The position numbers were made by a program, and so were the translations under genes. Source: Magicicada septendecula (lineage: Eukaryota > Arthropoda > Insecta > Hemiptera > Cicadidae). Taken from it: a DNA stretch of 64,000 bases. Location: positions 439,274,958-439,338,957 of the forward strand of contig CM068372.1 of NCBI GenBank assembly GCA_034769895.1. The letters run 5' to 3'. Below are positions 11,241 through 22,462 of this stretch, piece by piece (position 1 is the first letter of the stretch; every line of letters begins with the position of its first letter). The notes beneath the pieces are model-generated. The model had not been told where the DNA came from. It made no database searches and worked only from the letters and a program-made list of their open reading frames with translations.

Positions 11241-13170
11241 TGTAACGTTCTACTTTGAGGCGTCCACCACTTACGAGTGTTTAGCAAATACGGGTTTCGT
11301 TAATTCAGCCCCACGTTGGAGTCGTCAATTTGTAACGTTCTACTTTGTTTGTGTGAGATATAGTAAAGTTTTATTATACACCTCAAGTAGTATGCGTCAC
11401 TTTTGAATTATACTAGCTGACGTTTTAAACGGTATAAATAAAGGATTTTGTTTATCTTGTTTTACTCAATCTAAAAGAAATCGAGAGTGTGTGATTTGGG
11501 GTCAAGGAGGTAATTTGTTCAGCCTTATACAGAAGAGAGAGTAAGTATCATTATTGCCCCTCTGTGGTGACGATTTTTTCTGTATGTTGTGCTGAAATTT
11601 TCATTAACTACCCACTACCATAAATTATAACACTTTATAATTCAATATTAATTTTCAATAATATTGCTTTATTGATTATTGACCTTTGTCTCCAGCCACC
11701 AAAATATAGGTATCACAATTAATCTTTAAAAAAAAAACATCATCTCGACTTTACCGAGTAAACATAGATCTGTCTAAGGAACAAAACATATATGTTGTTA
11801 TTTAACCAATATTACGCTATAATAAAATACATCAGTTATTACATAATTCTTAGTAATTCCCCAGGGTTCAGGGTGAATTCTTTGTGTTATGAGAGTGTCA
11901 GAAATGGCTAATTGCTACGCTTTACAAATATAAAAAATTAATAAATAATTTTGTTTATTTTTCAAATATTACGTAGTTTCCGGAATTGCCGTAAGAGAGC
12001 AGCATGTATTTGTTTACTTTTGAAAGAAACATATGATAAAATGAATATTTTTGTTCTATTTCACTGTTAAAAAACGAGTTTTCTTCTGTACTTATTACGA
12101 AAAATGTTTATATTACCTCGCTCCGTGTTGTCCTTACTGGATTGAAGTTTTATTCTGTGATGAGGTACGTCTTGCGTTATTATTTCCTTTTCGTTTAGAG
12201 TATTTTCTGATTGTCTACTAGAAGTAGGCCGAACTATATTGGATCCTCAGAATGGTTTCATCCACTGGTTTTTAATGTATAACACCATTTAATTTGGATT
12301 CCTCAGGTATACTTAGTTAGTATTCACTTTGTTTATTACTCTTGCGTGAATTTCGCCTCCTCCAACGTCCAAAAAAGGTTATTTTTTTTATAATTTTTGT
12401 CGCATCGTTTCTTCAACTCTCCGGTTTAGTTCAAAATTTTTTTATATCTTTTTAACAATACTTGTTATTTTTCATCACTCTTAGTAACACATTGTATTTT
12501 TATTATGTAGGCAGTTTGTGATTATTATAAATTTATATTTTATTTATGGAAAAATAATTCCCTTCCATTCCGGTTTCTTTACTAATTTAATTTACATAAT
12601 ATGTTTTAGTTAATTTTTTTATGACATTGTATATAAATATTTTATCATTTTATTATCCTTAAATAAATTTATATATTATTTATTTAGTCTCGAATAGTGT
12701 TCATACCCGGTACTACTTCCTGTTGTCATTTCCTTCATAGGATTATTTTAATTTTATATTATCTTTGGTAGTTAAAATTTTTATGTCTTTTAAAATTAAC
12801 CCTGGGTTTTCTTACAATCTAACATAATTATTTGAAACAATATAATATTAACTTGGGTATAACAAATTGTGGTTCATACAATATAAATTACAATAAATAA
12901 ATAAAATCACAAAAATCAATTAGTATTATTACATACTACTTCCATAGTTTTATCCTATCCAAAACATACAGCACAGTTTAGTAATACATTAATTTCACTT
13001 TGGTTTTTCACCTCAATGGGTACACTAGAACTCACTTCGCACTATATACCACTCGAATTGTTTATTATGTGGAGTGATATAATTAAATTTTGAGCGAGCT
13101 TTAGTTCTACCCATTTCTGACTTTTATTCTCATGATTTACTTTATTGGGACCGGGTTATGTACCGTTACA
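11241..13170 (-). repeat. 5' LTR
   Basis: Same length as the 3' LTR and nearly identical, with the same terminal inverted repeat and the same 90-bp edge duplication (edge sequence at 11241 and 11331). Differences seen by eye against the 3' LTR include one base each near 11288, 11365, 11486 and 12493, and two near 12638-12642. Confidence 0.92.
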
Positions 13171-13190
13171 ATATATATACATATATATAT

Positions 13191-14452
13191 TGCAACGGAA
13201 CACAGGATCATAAGCTATGTTGTTTATATCAGAGCACATGGATGACGAGCATTTTCATGTTTAAATTGGTTTTATGTAATACTTTGTCTTTTAGCCATAA
13301 GTTTTGTATTTAGAAATGGATAAGCATTTAGGGTATACCAAATTGTTCGTAAAAAGATGTTCTTTATTGTCAGGTATGTTCTTTATTGTCAGGTATTTTT
13401 TGAGTGAATTTGTGCGCGTGTGCGGGTATGATAACGTGTGATCGCTATATCCTCCGCGGTAATTAACCGATCGACGTGAAACTTTGACAATGAATTGTTT
13501 ATGTAAATAGCTTCAATTTAAGTGTTCTCTGTGATTCATAACTATTTTACAAAATATGGTATTTAAGTAGGAAAAACTCAATTTGAAACACTTATCATTG
13601 ATAGGGTCATAAAAATTTGTAGATAATTCAATGCAAGTTAGTGCATATTTATACAAACTCTTTCTGGAAAAAGTTGATATCTGTTGATTCCATCAATCAT
13701 GTGACTTGGGTTTAGCCAATCGGAATACACTAAATTCAGTAACATTCATTCTCTGTAGAGTAAAGATCGGGACAGTCTGTCTGTAGAAGTTGCAAGGTGA
13801 AGTTGTGTTCGTGCGTGAGAGAGTTGATCTCGAGCTTACATAGAAAAGTATAATTTACATAATCCTTGGTATTCTGTACGAAGTTCTGCGTTCAGAGCCG
13901 AGTGGGTGAATTATTTAAATAAAATTATAATATAGTATAGTGCTTTTCGTGTAAGTTAAGATATCCGCTTGGGGAATTTAAAGACACTTCAAGATTACGT
14001 GGAAGGTGTACGACTAATACACCTTATTAAATTGATACCCATATTCACCCTGAGATTGATAAAATTTACATATCAATTAATGATAAACTATTCTAGGGAA
14101 ATTAATAAGCATTGTGTGTTTAACGTATTTGAGATGAGGACGACAAGACGAAGAGGACGACGGAAGAAGAGGACGCCGGACGAAGAGGACGCCAGGACGG
14201 GAGTGGCTGTAGGAAGCGGAGGATTGCACGTACTGAGGTCGTAGCCTCAATCAAGTAAAACCGATATATTATCGAACATTATATACTATTATTGCAAATT
14301 GCAATACATGACAATTTATAATACAATATACCTCTATAAAAACTATATTTGTGTGTATAATAAATAATTGTTCATCTCCTCCATAATAGACTTGTTTGTG
14401 ATTTGTACACACTCACTATATCCTTATTAGTATAATAAAATTTGATCTGTTG

Positions 14453-14454
<2 letters not shown>
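13191..14454. mobile_element. Probable solo LTR A
   Basis: A 1264-bp unit starting TGCAACGGAACACAGGAT and ending ATCTGTTGCA, i.e. TG...CA with a short terminal inverted repeat (TGCAAC/GTTGCA). It lies between ATAT tracts on both sides. The next unit (14497-15664) starts and ends the same way and shares scattered interior blocks, such as GTGCGCGTGTG-like and TTGAAACTT-like segments. AATAAA signals lie near the right end. It includes a G/A-rich ACGACAAGACGAAGAGGACG stretch near 14140-14210; the 91-codon frame there looks accidental. A MITE with short TIRs is the alternative. Confidence 0.55.

Positions 14455-14487
<33 letters not shown>
14455..14487. repeat. (AT)n microsatellite between two LTR-like units
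   Basis: About 16 AT dinucleotides separate LTR-like units A and B. Confidence 0.9.
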
Positions 14488-14488
<1 letters not shown>

Positions 14489-14496
14489 CCCTATAG

Positions 14497-15664
14497 TGCA
14501 ACAGAATACAGGATATAAATTTTATATAATAGGGATACTAATGCTGTAACACATTCTCTGTCGGCCACAGACATGTTATAAATTGACTTTGTTCTTTTCT
14601 TTATAAGTAGTCATACGTTTTGAATGAAGGTATGGATAAAAACGTGTGTTATGTCAAAATATTCATAATTTTGTACTCTTTTATGTCAAGTGAAATATTT
14701 ATGTGTAACTGCGCGGGTGCGCGTGTGATTAACATTTTTTTTAATAACTTCGTTAATGATTGACATTCCTTTTTGAAACTTGGACAGGGTATTCTCAGCA
14801 ATGAAAGCTAGATTTTCCATACTTAATTCTCCAAAACTATAATTTATATATATTTTTTTTTTATGAAATCAGTCCTTCTTTTAACTCGTTATCTCCAAGA
14901 GGGTAATAAAATTTGTAGATTAAATCTAGACATCTAGACCTTTGCAGAATCGGACTGTCTATGACGTTGCTAGATTTTCCACCAGTAAGAAGGTCTAAAA
15001 TTTATTTGAGTCGGTGCTCTGCCGAGTACAGATGGGTCAGTTCTCTTCGAAGTTTTGTCATAGAAGGACGCGCTGACTGCCGCTAGTTTTTCGTGTCGGG
15101 ACAAGTCTATTTATTTCTATGAGACTTAGTGCTTTGGCAGACGGTACGAGTGTATCGTAGTCATAGCCATATCTAAGAACTCAATAAAATTTAAACAGAT
15201 CTTATTTTAGTGATTTTTTTTCGTGTACAGTGGAAGATTTCCGGTCTAGGGGCAGTAATACCGACCGTGGTATTTCTGAACACGATCTATTGTACCCAGT
15301 TAGAACCCTGAGATTAAATTCATTAACAACAATAGTCCGATAACGCAGCGGTTGTGCGAGACGTGTATATTCGGCGTAGTGGTCATCGAGCGACGCGTGG
15401 AAGAGCAGCGAGAGCGGCTCGCCAGATCTCTACATAACCACTGGAATTCTACGAACAATCTTATATGTAAAACGAACCCGATAGACTCTTTTGTTTAAAG
15501 ACAATTAAATAATAAACAATTTTATGTTATAACTATGTTATAACTCAATAAGACAATAATAATTATTAATGAGTTAATTAATAATTTTTCTAACTCCAAA
15601 TATAGACTCTGTATTGATAATTTCAATTAACCTATCTATACATTTATAAACTTGTATCGTTGCA
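14497..15664. mobile_element. Probable solo LTR B, related to A
   Basis: A 1168-bp unit from TGCAACAGAATACAGGAT to TATCGTTGCA, followed by ATATATAA. Termini and interior blocks match unit A, but divergence is high, so these are two separate old insertions and not one element's LTR pair. No coding sequence is visible. Confidence 0.5.
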
Positions 15665-15728
15665 ATATATAATTAAATGTGGGTGTCAAAAAATAATTAT
15701 GTAATTTCGCGGTCTATATGTTCATGAA

Positions 15729-16826
15729 GGTAAACGATATTGCTCTGCAGCCTTCCTGGACATAAGCCTGGATTTTTGACAAGGTTTGGTACACCGGCCT
15801 ATTATACAAATTGAAGAAACTCCTTCCACACGATTACTATCTTGTCCTCAGATCATACCTCCAAGGCAGATACTTCTTTGTCAAACATCAAGATGAATTT
15901 ACAAGCTTTCATCAAGTCAACTCTGGAGTCCCACAAGGAAGTATACTGGGTCCTGTGCTCTACCTAAAATATACCGCAGACCTTCAAATCAAGTTATGAC
16001 AGCAACTTTCGCTGACGACACGGCGATCCTGACCTCGCACGCAGATGCTGCCTGCGCCTCACGTAACCTACAGATCAACCTTAATGAAATCCATCAATTG
16101 TTAAAGAAGTGGCGGATAAAGGCGAACGGAACTAAATCATCACACGTTACCTTCACTATGAGACGTGACAGCTGCCCGCCGGTAACACTCGATAACTGCC
16201 AACTACCGCAAAAGGAAGATGTAAAATACCTCGGTATATATCTGGACCGCCGCCTTACCTGGCGGAAGCACATAATTACCAAAAACAAACAGCTCAGACA
16301 ACAGTACAGGCAAATGTATTGGTTACTCGGAAGGAGATCCCCTGTAACTCTGGAAAGCAAACTCCTTATCTACAAAGCCATACTTAAGCCAACCTGGACA
16401 TATGGCATCCAGCTGTGGGGGACAGCGAGTACTTCAAATATCGAGATTTTACAACGATTCCAGAATGTGGTGCTCCGAGCTATGGTCAACGCTCCTTGGT
16501 ACGTACCGAATAATGTCTTCGAGAACAACCTCCAAGTGACTTCTGTCCGTCATGAAATCAAACGATTCTTCGTTAACTACAGTAAGAGACTAGCAGCGCA
16601 CCCCAACGAACTAGGTCTCAAGCTCATGGAAGACGCAGGCACCAACACAAGAAGACTCAAAGAAGACTCAAACGCCACAAACAAGTGGACATTCCTGCTA
16701 GATTTATATAATATTAGTGCTTAAGGAGGAGTGATCAATAGACCACCCTCTACATGTATATGGTCACCAATTTTGCCAAATGTTTATTTTGTAAACAGAT
16801 TGCAAAAATAAAATAAATGAAAAAAA
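15729..16826 (+). mobile_element. 5'-truncated jockey-like LINE with 14-bp TSD
   Basis: A plus-strand jockey copy flanked by TATATGTTCATGAA at 15715-15728 and 16827-16840, a perfect 14-bp TSD. It ends in an A-rich tail (AAAAATAAAATAAATG...) after a ~100-bp 3' UTR. It is truncated within the RT fingers. It lies only about 50 bp downstream of LTR unit B. Confidence 0.92.
15747..16724 (+). pseudogene. Jockey reverse transcriptase, C-terminal part, frameshifted
   Basis: Begins at the RT block AAFLDIS..., with a one-base insertion near 15775 that breaks the expected FDKVW block. It continues with LLYKLKKLLPHDYY, then SGVPQGSILGPVLY. A second frameshift at 15996-15999 (overlapping ATGA) leads into a clean 242-codon stretch. 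That stretch contains the catalytic-loop motif TFADDTAIL, VKYLGIYLDRRLTWRKHI, YWLLGRRSP, LKPTWTYGIQLWG and PWYVPNNVF, and stops at TAA 16722-16724. It is a different lineage from the 2.9-kb copy but the same clade. Long intact stretches suggest it is younger than most LINE debris here. Confidence 0.9.
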
Positions 16827-16989
16827 TATATGTTCATGAACAGGTAACTCCGTGCTGAACAGGCAAGCTTTGAAAGGACTGTGCTAGCAATAAGAAGATG
16901 GAGCCGGAAAACATTAAATGGACCTCTAACGTAACCAGAAATAGTGAGATCATTTAGAGTATGAAGAAAATTAACGCATGGGGTCTCGG

Positions 16990-17235
16990 CATTTGAGTGT
17001 CTGTCCCATCCTCTATCTATATATCTTCTTCTTCACTGCAGGATTAGGCGACATCATCTGTTCCGGCCTCTACTTTCAAGACATCATTTGCGTGGTCTTC
17101 CCACGTCTCCTTTCCTTTTAGGCGCATATTGTAAAACTTGTTGAGATAGTAGCCTTGTCCCTTCCATTCTACCTATATGTTCAATCCATCCATGTGAATT
17201 TTATTATTCCACTGCAGGATAGACGTTGTCGCCTC
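16990..17235 (-). mobile_element. LINE 3' tail fragments
   Basis: On the minus strand CGGAACAGATGATGTCGCC is followed by TAATCCTGCAGTGAAGAAGAAGA. This resembles the GGAACAGG...CCTAAT...GAAGAAGAAG ending of several LINE copies here. A second CCTGCAGTGGAATAATAAAA end lies beside it. No usable frame remains. Confidence 0.5.
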
Positions 17236-17259
17236 TCCGATTTTTTTTAGAAAATTCTC

Positions 17260-18150
17260 GAATAGTACTATAGAGAATACCTGTAATAGTTGAATGAGCG
17301 AAGCGAGTTCTCAGTTTTGAGTCGACCGTTTGGCATTTGTCTGTCTGTCTTTATTAGTCTATCTGTTTGAGGTATGTTTCACGATATCGTTTGAAAACAT
17401 CCACCTATTTTTCGTTAAACTTATCACGCCTGTCCATACTTTGATCCTGCAGGACCCTATTCTTTTTTAGATTAATCCTTGTAAAAATGGGGGGGGGGGA
17501 GCAGCTAAAAATATTAGGCATCAAATTTTGAAAAATATCGCACAAGCCTATATATGAGATAAAATTATAAACATTTTAAGCGAAATATGAATTTAGTGTT
17601 TACTTTTGAAAAATTCAAACGCTGGGGCCAAAACAAGTGTGAAAATTTTGATGAAATAGTAAAAGGTCTTGTGACATATCAATTTAAAATGAATTTTAAC
17701 TAAAATATAAACGCAATGTTAATTTTGGGAAATTTTAAAATTTGGTTACGCCATGACCCAAAAAGTGTTCCAAAAGTTTCATGGAACAGTAAATTCCAGG
17801 CGGGATGTCAAATTAATGAGGATTTTCACCAAAATCTGAAAATGAACTTTCTGGATTTTCACCAGTTTTGGAAATTTCAAATATTTTTGTTCCCAGCGGC
17901 CAAAAATAGGATCATAAATTTGAAAAAATGTTAAAGTCAGCCGGGTGTCTGACTATAAGAATTGTAATTCAACTCTAATTGTTTGGAAATGTTAGCGTTT
18001 ATTGTATGATTGCTTTGAAATTGTGACTTTACTAAACCAAAAATAATAGGCTAATCGGGATTTCCGTATTTTTTCGAAACTTATCTAATATTACAATTTC
18101 CTCAATAATATTTGTACTTGTCCAAAGTAGAAAGCGAGTTCCGCAGCTCA
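17260..18150 (+). repeat. Dispersed repeat family X, copy 1
   Basis: Starts around TTGAATGAGCGAAGCGAG, then TTTGTCTGTCTGTCTTT, AT-rich aaaattttg-type segments, and ends with AGCCGGGTGTCTGACTA...TGTATGATTGCT...TTTACTAAAC. The same order is found at 41690-42130. A reversed, partly overlapping copy lies at 32930-33785. No protein is encoded. The class is unknown. Confidence 0.6.
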
Positions 18151-18317
18151 GAGAGCATACTATTATTAGTCCAAGTCTACTCTTGACCGTTGCCTTAAGT
18201 GGCTAAAGTCCCTATTCCCGCGATACGTGATTCAGAGCCATACTTAACAGTATTTTGCGTCACTTTATTTCCAGTTTTTCACGACGTTAAGTCTAAAGGA
18301 TAGACAGCTGACCGAGA

Positions 18318-18319
<2 letters not shown>

Positions 18320-18361
<42 letters not shown>
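18320..18361. repeat. (TA)n microsatellite
   Basis: About 20 TA dinucleotides. Confidence 0.95.
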
Positions 18362-18363
<2 letters not shown>

Positions 18364-18930
18364 GAGATCATTGTCTATCGCTAGCGCCTGTGTACTTTGT
18401 CAAGATAGCCATAACTAATGGGGTAAACGCGCGTTGTCGTGAGAATTCGAAGGACGAAATAAGTGCTGTAATCCCGTGTTGCTGAAGAAAGATGACGCAA
18501 TAGGTCATGTAATTGATAACACCAAGAGATAACACCAAGTCTTGGTCGGGAATACAAGTGAAAGGGATACGACCGATGGTGGAGAAATAGACATGATATA
18601 ATATTCTGTGCTTACCCGTGCGTTGGAACGTTTTTCTTTTCCCTTTTGACAGGCGATTTTCAAATAACGATAATAGTAATAGTATCATTTATATTCGCCA
18701 CCAAGTTAAAGGCAACGTAATAAGTGTAATTGGCTATTACATAAATACGTAATTACATAACTGTCAAACCAAAAGGAATTTCCCTTTCCAATCAAAAATC
18801 ATGTGGAACTAGAGCTCCTCCTCTGTCCGAGATCCGTTGCGAAAGCAGTGGCTTTATCGTACGGTGTTGGTTAAGTAAACTATCTGTGATGTTCCGCCAG
18901 TGTTACCAGACCTCAGCGCACACGCTCGCA

Positions 18931-18988
<58 letters not shown>

Positions 18989-19685
18989 AAAGAATATTAT
19001 TTATCGACCGTGTTAATTATGGTTTCACACAGATATTACCTTTCGGTCTAATAAAAATGCAGGTTTTATGCGACGTTTCGAGATTTATTTTATCTCATAT
19101 TCATGCCTGCAACATAAAATATAAAGTAATGTAATTTTGATGAGAGTTAATTATAATATATATAAGTTGTATGGTATTAACAATGGCGTTGTTTTGTATA
19201 GAATAACTAATAGTACTTACATATATTGTTGAGTCGCAGATACACACATACAGAAAGCTATACATACACTACACTACTATACAAAAGCATCATACATATT
19301 AATTATATTTTTTCCCACTTTGTATACTGCATAGTGGGAGTATGTGAATCTATTTCGTGACTGCAGAGTGGACGCACAAGGTAAAGGATTGTCAGTATTA
19401 ACGGTACCTGTGGAGGAGGGGGTGATGGGGTTGTTGACTTGTTAGATATCTATTATTGTTTGTTTTCTGGGAGTGTATAAGGTTTCAGTTACTGAGGCTC
19501 TGTACGTCGGTTTTGTTTTTGTTAACGGAATTTTGCTTATTTCTTACAATCATTTCATTTCAAGGAACTGCCGTTTGAAATGATTGGTTTCTTTATGTAT
19601 TATTTTTACTTTACATAGCTTGTCGAACTGGAAGCTATGGCCATGTACGCAAGCGTGTTGTGTTAAGTCATATATATAATGACTT
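18362..19685. other. Unassigned, with a (CA)n tract
   Basis: A minus-strand 106-codon frame (18688-18368) shows no motif I recognise. A (CA)n run at about 18937-18978 continues into (TA)n. I see nothing else here that I can name. Confidence 0.4.
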
Positions 19686-19926
19686 AAATAAATACAACTG
19701 CAAGTAGGTTTTTTCACCTGACGCACGTTTCACAGAAATTATTCTGTATCTTCAGAGGTTTTTGAATTGTAATTGAATGTTTCACTTACAATATAAGTAT
19801 ATTGCATTGTAAGGATATTGTAAGCGAAACATTCAATTACAATTCAAAAACCTCTGAAGATACAGAATTATTTCTGTGAAACGTGCGTCAGTTGAAAAAA
19901 TTCCTACTTGCAGTCGTATTTATTTG
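19686..19926. repeat. Near-perfect foldback repeat (~105-bp arms)
   Basis: The left arm starts AAATAAATACAACTGCAAGTAGG and the right arm ends in its inverse (CCTACTTGCAGTCGTATTTATTT). About 100 bp pair with few mismatches around a short AT-rich centre. Each arm carries the CTGAAGA...GAAAC module (plus strand 19854-19889, minus strand about 19757-19722). It has no coding capacity. Confidence 0.88.
19854..19889 (+). other. Hammerhead-core-like module
   Basis: CTGAAGA, then T, then ACAGAA/TTCTGT able to pair around TTAT, then GAAAC and GCGTC. This is the order CUGANGA - helix II - GAAA - (N)UH of a hammerhead ribozyme, with one extra U before helix II. Activity is not shown. Confidence 0.3.
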
Positions 19927-20259
19927 AAGATATTACATAGGAGACCTGCAGGAAACTCAACAAGTCACTTACAAAGGAATAATATAAATAATGAATGTGT
20001 CTTCAAACACTAAATACTTCCGCAAGTAAAATTTACTAAATTATATTACGGTGCTGTATTTTCACCTTGAAAACCTGCAAGAAATATTGAAGAGTTACTT
20101 ACAAAGTAAAAATAGGGCTGTACCTAAATATATAGATGTTAGTGTTTATTCGGAAAGTCGGAAAGTGGACGTCAATCATCAATAATTTAATTTTTTTTTA
20201 AGCAACGTTTCTGATAACAGAAATTATCAGATATCTCTTGCACCGACTAAGTTTCCTTT

Positions 20260-20263
<4 letters not shown>

Positions 20264-20322
<59 letters not shown>
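20264..20322. repeat. (TG)n microsatellite
   Basis: About 29 TG dinucleotides. Confidence 0.95.
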
Positions 20323-20324
<2 letters not shown>

Positions 20325-20452
20325 GTTTTGCTTGTTTGTGTATGGTTATTAATACCTTAAGAAACTGTGTGTTCACCCGACTGTTCGTCACTGCAGTGAG
20401 ACATTAATGTTTATACAATTTTTTTTTTTTTACATTTTATAATTGTTTCCTT

Positions 20453-20950
20453 GAATGTGACTTATCTTATGTCGGTGAGATAGATGTGGACAAATAAAAC
20501 AGAGAAGTTTCATCACATGTGTGGAATGATAAGAAGGACATTGAATGGAATAGTCAGAAGAGATACTCTTTTGAAATTTTATAAACCGATGGCAGTACCA
20601 TGCAACCTTTATGGAAATGAGACTTGGGCACTGAACGCAAAGACCCAAAGCCGGATACAGGCTAGTGAAATGAGATTTTTACGAAGAGTACTAGGAGTAT
20701 CACGGAGGGACCGGTTAAGAAATCATGATGTATGGAACATTCTTGGAATATACAACCTAAACGAAAGGATAAATCAATACAGACAGGATTGGACAGATTA
20801 TGTTGAAAGGATGCATAAGAATAGGATAGTAAAACAAATTTTGGTTTATAATCCGAAAGGACAGCAGAATATTGGAAGACCAAAGAAAAGATGAAGGAGC
20901 GCGCCACGGATCGTAAGGTCCGCAGCCTGAAGGAGAAGAAGAAGATATTT
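20453..20950 (+). pseudogene. LINE reverse transcriptase C-terminus, (GAA) tail
   Basis: A 136-codon open stretch (20484-20894) gives the insect LINE C-terminal signature in order: TEKFHHMCGMIRRTLNG, LLKFYKPMAVP...YGNETWAL, SRIQASEMRFLRRVLG, RRDRLRNHDV, and YNPKGQQNIGRPKKR. Upstream the frame is shifted (…CDLSYVGEIDVD). A one-base loss after GRPKKR creates the stop. The 3' end is CCTGAAGGAGAAGAAGAAGA. The RT palm is absent (5' truncation). The enzyme class is a non-LTR RT. I would not go beyond RTE- or CR1-like for the clade. Confidence 0.82.
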
Positions 20951-21844
20951 TGTAATTATTTACCCTAAACTGCGGCTGATTTCTGGTGTCACTGGAACGA
21001 TGCTCTTTCAAAAACTTAAATTACTGATGGCTAACGCCAGTTTTAAAATTTGAATACAAACGTTACAACATAGTTGAGTTAAGCGGATCCGGGCAGCTCT
21101 GTCTTTCCAGTGTTAATTTACTAATATTCGTGATCATAGAAAACTCCCCTTTCCCTTTCCCACTATTTACATTTGTTGGATGGTCAGTGTCTAATATCAG
21201 TTCTAATAAATTACCCAACTTATTCTTGGGCAAATTTGTTTATAGAATAAAAAATTATTTTTAACATACATTTATTTTTGTATGGCGTAATGTAATGTAG
21301 CAGATTGGGAACACCGTTGGCGCGAAAGTCGCTGAGTTTATAGGTCGCTAAAATGAATGAATGGCTAAAATGAAGCCATGAATTAATGATCCCGGCTCGT
21401 TACAATGAATGGCCAATAATCAAGGATTTTTTATACCACTTGAATGTAGAACTAAGTGTAGACAACTGTGGTGTTCAATGCGAGTGCAAGTGCGTGTTAT
21501 ATAGTGGGCTATATGAATTCAGTGCGTTAGGTGGAAGCACCGTACAGATAAGGTGATCACAGTAATTGAATTGGCTGTTACAATTTATTGTATGAGAACA
21601 GTCCTCAAACTGTTCTGTCTTATAAGAATATACAAAAACTCATTTGGTAAAATTCTTACATTGATATATACATTTTTTTAATACAACACTAAATTACAAC
21701 TGACAGTGTTTAATTACAACCGACTGAATCAAATATGTCCAGAATGTAATCTTAAATTTCCTTGCATAAGACGAAAGCTATGGCTTTCCAAGGCAAGTAT
21801 TCCGTTAGGTCGAAAATAATTGTCAACAATTAGCGAATCCACCA
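20951..21844. other. Unassigned
   Basis: AT-rich sequence without a recognised gene or repeat. Confidence 0.35.
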
Positions 21845-22390
21845 AGTATCAAATTTTACATACATGGGCTGCGACACGAGCTACAATTATGACGATGACA
21901 TGGAAAATAAAATAAATAAGTTTTCCAGGCAATATGTGGCACAATAAATAGAACATTAAATAACACAAAGACATTAAAACACGGAAAGACACAAGGATAA
22001 AATTTTATAAAACGATGGCTGTACCTGTACTTATGTATGGGAGTGAAAGTTGGATAAATAAATACCAAAAAAGGAGACAGCAAAATACAGGCAGCAGAAA
22101 TGAGATTTTTGAGACGGGTCAAGGGCTGCACAAGAAGAGATTTAGTAAGAAATAACGACTTGCGAAATGAACTAAATGTATATGCAATAAATGAAAAAAT
22201 AACTGAATATAAAGAAAGATGGAAACAACACGTAAATAGAATGGGAAATGGGAGAATACCCAAAAAAGTACTTAACTACAACCCAAGAGGGAAAAGAGAT
22301 ATAGGAAGACCACAAAACTGTGGCCGTTAGTTTGTGAGGACGGAACAGGCAAATGCCTAATCCTTTTAGTGCAGAAGAAGAAGAAAAAGA
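21845..22390 (+). pseudogene. LINE reverse transcriptase C-terminus, (GAA) tail
   Basis: Starts with SNFTYMGCDTSYNYDDDMENKI. After frame breaks it continues through KFYKTMAVPVLMYGSESWI and then a clean 76-codon run: MRFLRRVKGCTRRDLVRN, INEKITEYKERWKQHV, GRIPKKVLNYNPRGKRDIG. The end is GGAACAGGCAAATGCCTAATCC...AGAAGAAGAAGAAAAAGA, the common tail of this group. It lies on the same strand as the copies just upstream and downstream. Confidence 0.8.
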
Positions 22391-22426
22391 TTAATGTACA
22401 ATCAAAATTGTATTACTCACTTGGGC

Positions 22427-22462
22427 ATGTTTCGAACGTTAAGCAGTATGCTCATCGTCATA
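22427..22462 (-). other. Degenerate hammerhead-core-like module
   Basis: On the minus strand ATGACGATGAGCATACTGCT is followed by TAACGTTCGAAACATG. The GAAAC box is intact, but the first box has A in place of C. Confidence 0.2.

Larger units (their letters stand above)
5822..13170 (-). mobile_element. Gag-only Ty3-like LTR retrotransposon
   Basis: A structurally complete element read on the minus strand: 5' LTR at 11241-13170, tRNA-Lys-type PBS at 11219-11236, gag frame at 11157-9049, AT-rich non-coding region at 9048-7765, purine tract near 7753-7764 and 3' LTR at 5822-7751. The two LTRs are the same length (1930 bp) and I count six substitutions between them, about 0.3%, so insertion was recent. 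There is no protease, reverse transcriptase, RNase H or integrase frame in the 3489-bp interior. It must therefore be non-autonomous, needing pol in trans, or a deletion derivative. The capsid-like gag, the long LTRs and the 4-bp TSD favour the Ty3 group over BEL/Pao. Without pol the family cannot be fixed. Confidence 0.88.

Noticed and set aside
5822-13170. Endogenous retrovirus with env
   Set aside because: No pol or env frame and no envelope-like features. Only gag plus LTR signals can be supported.
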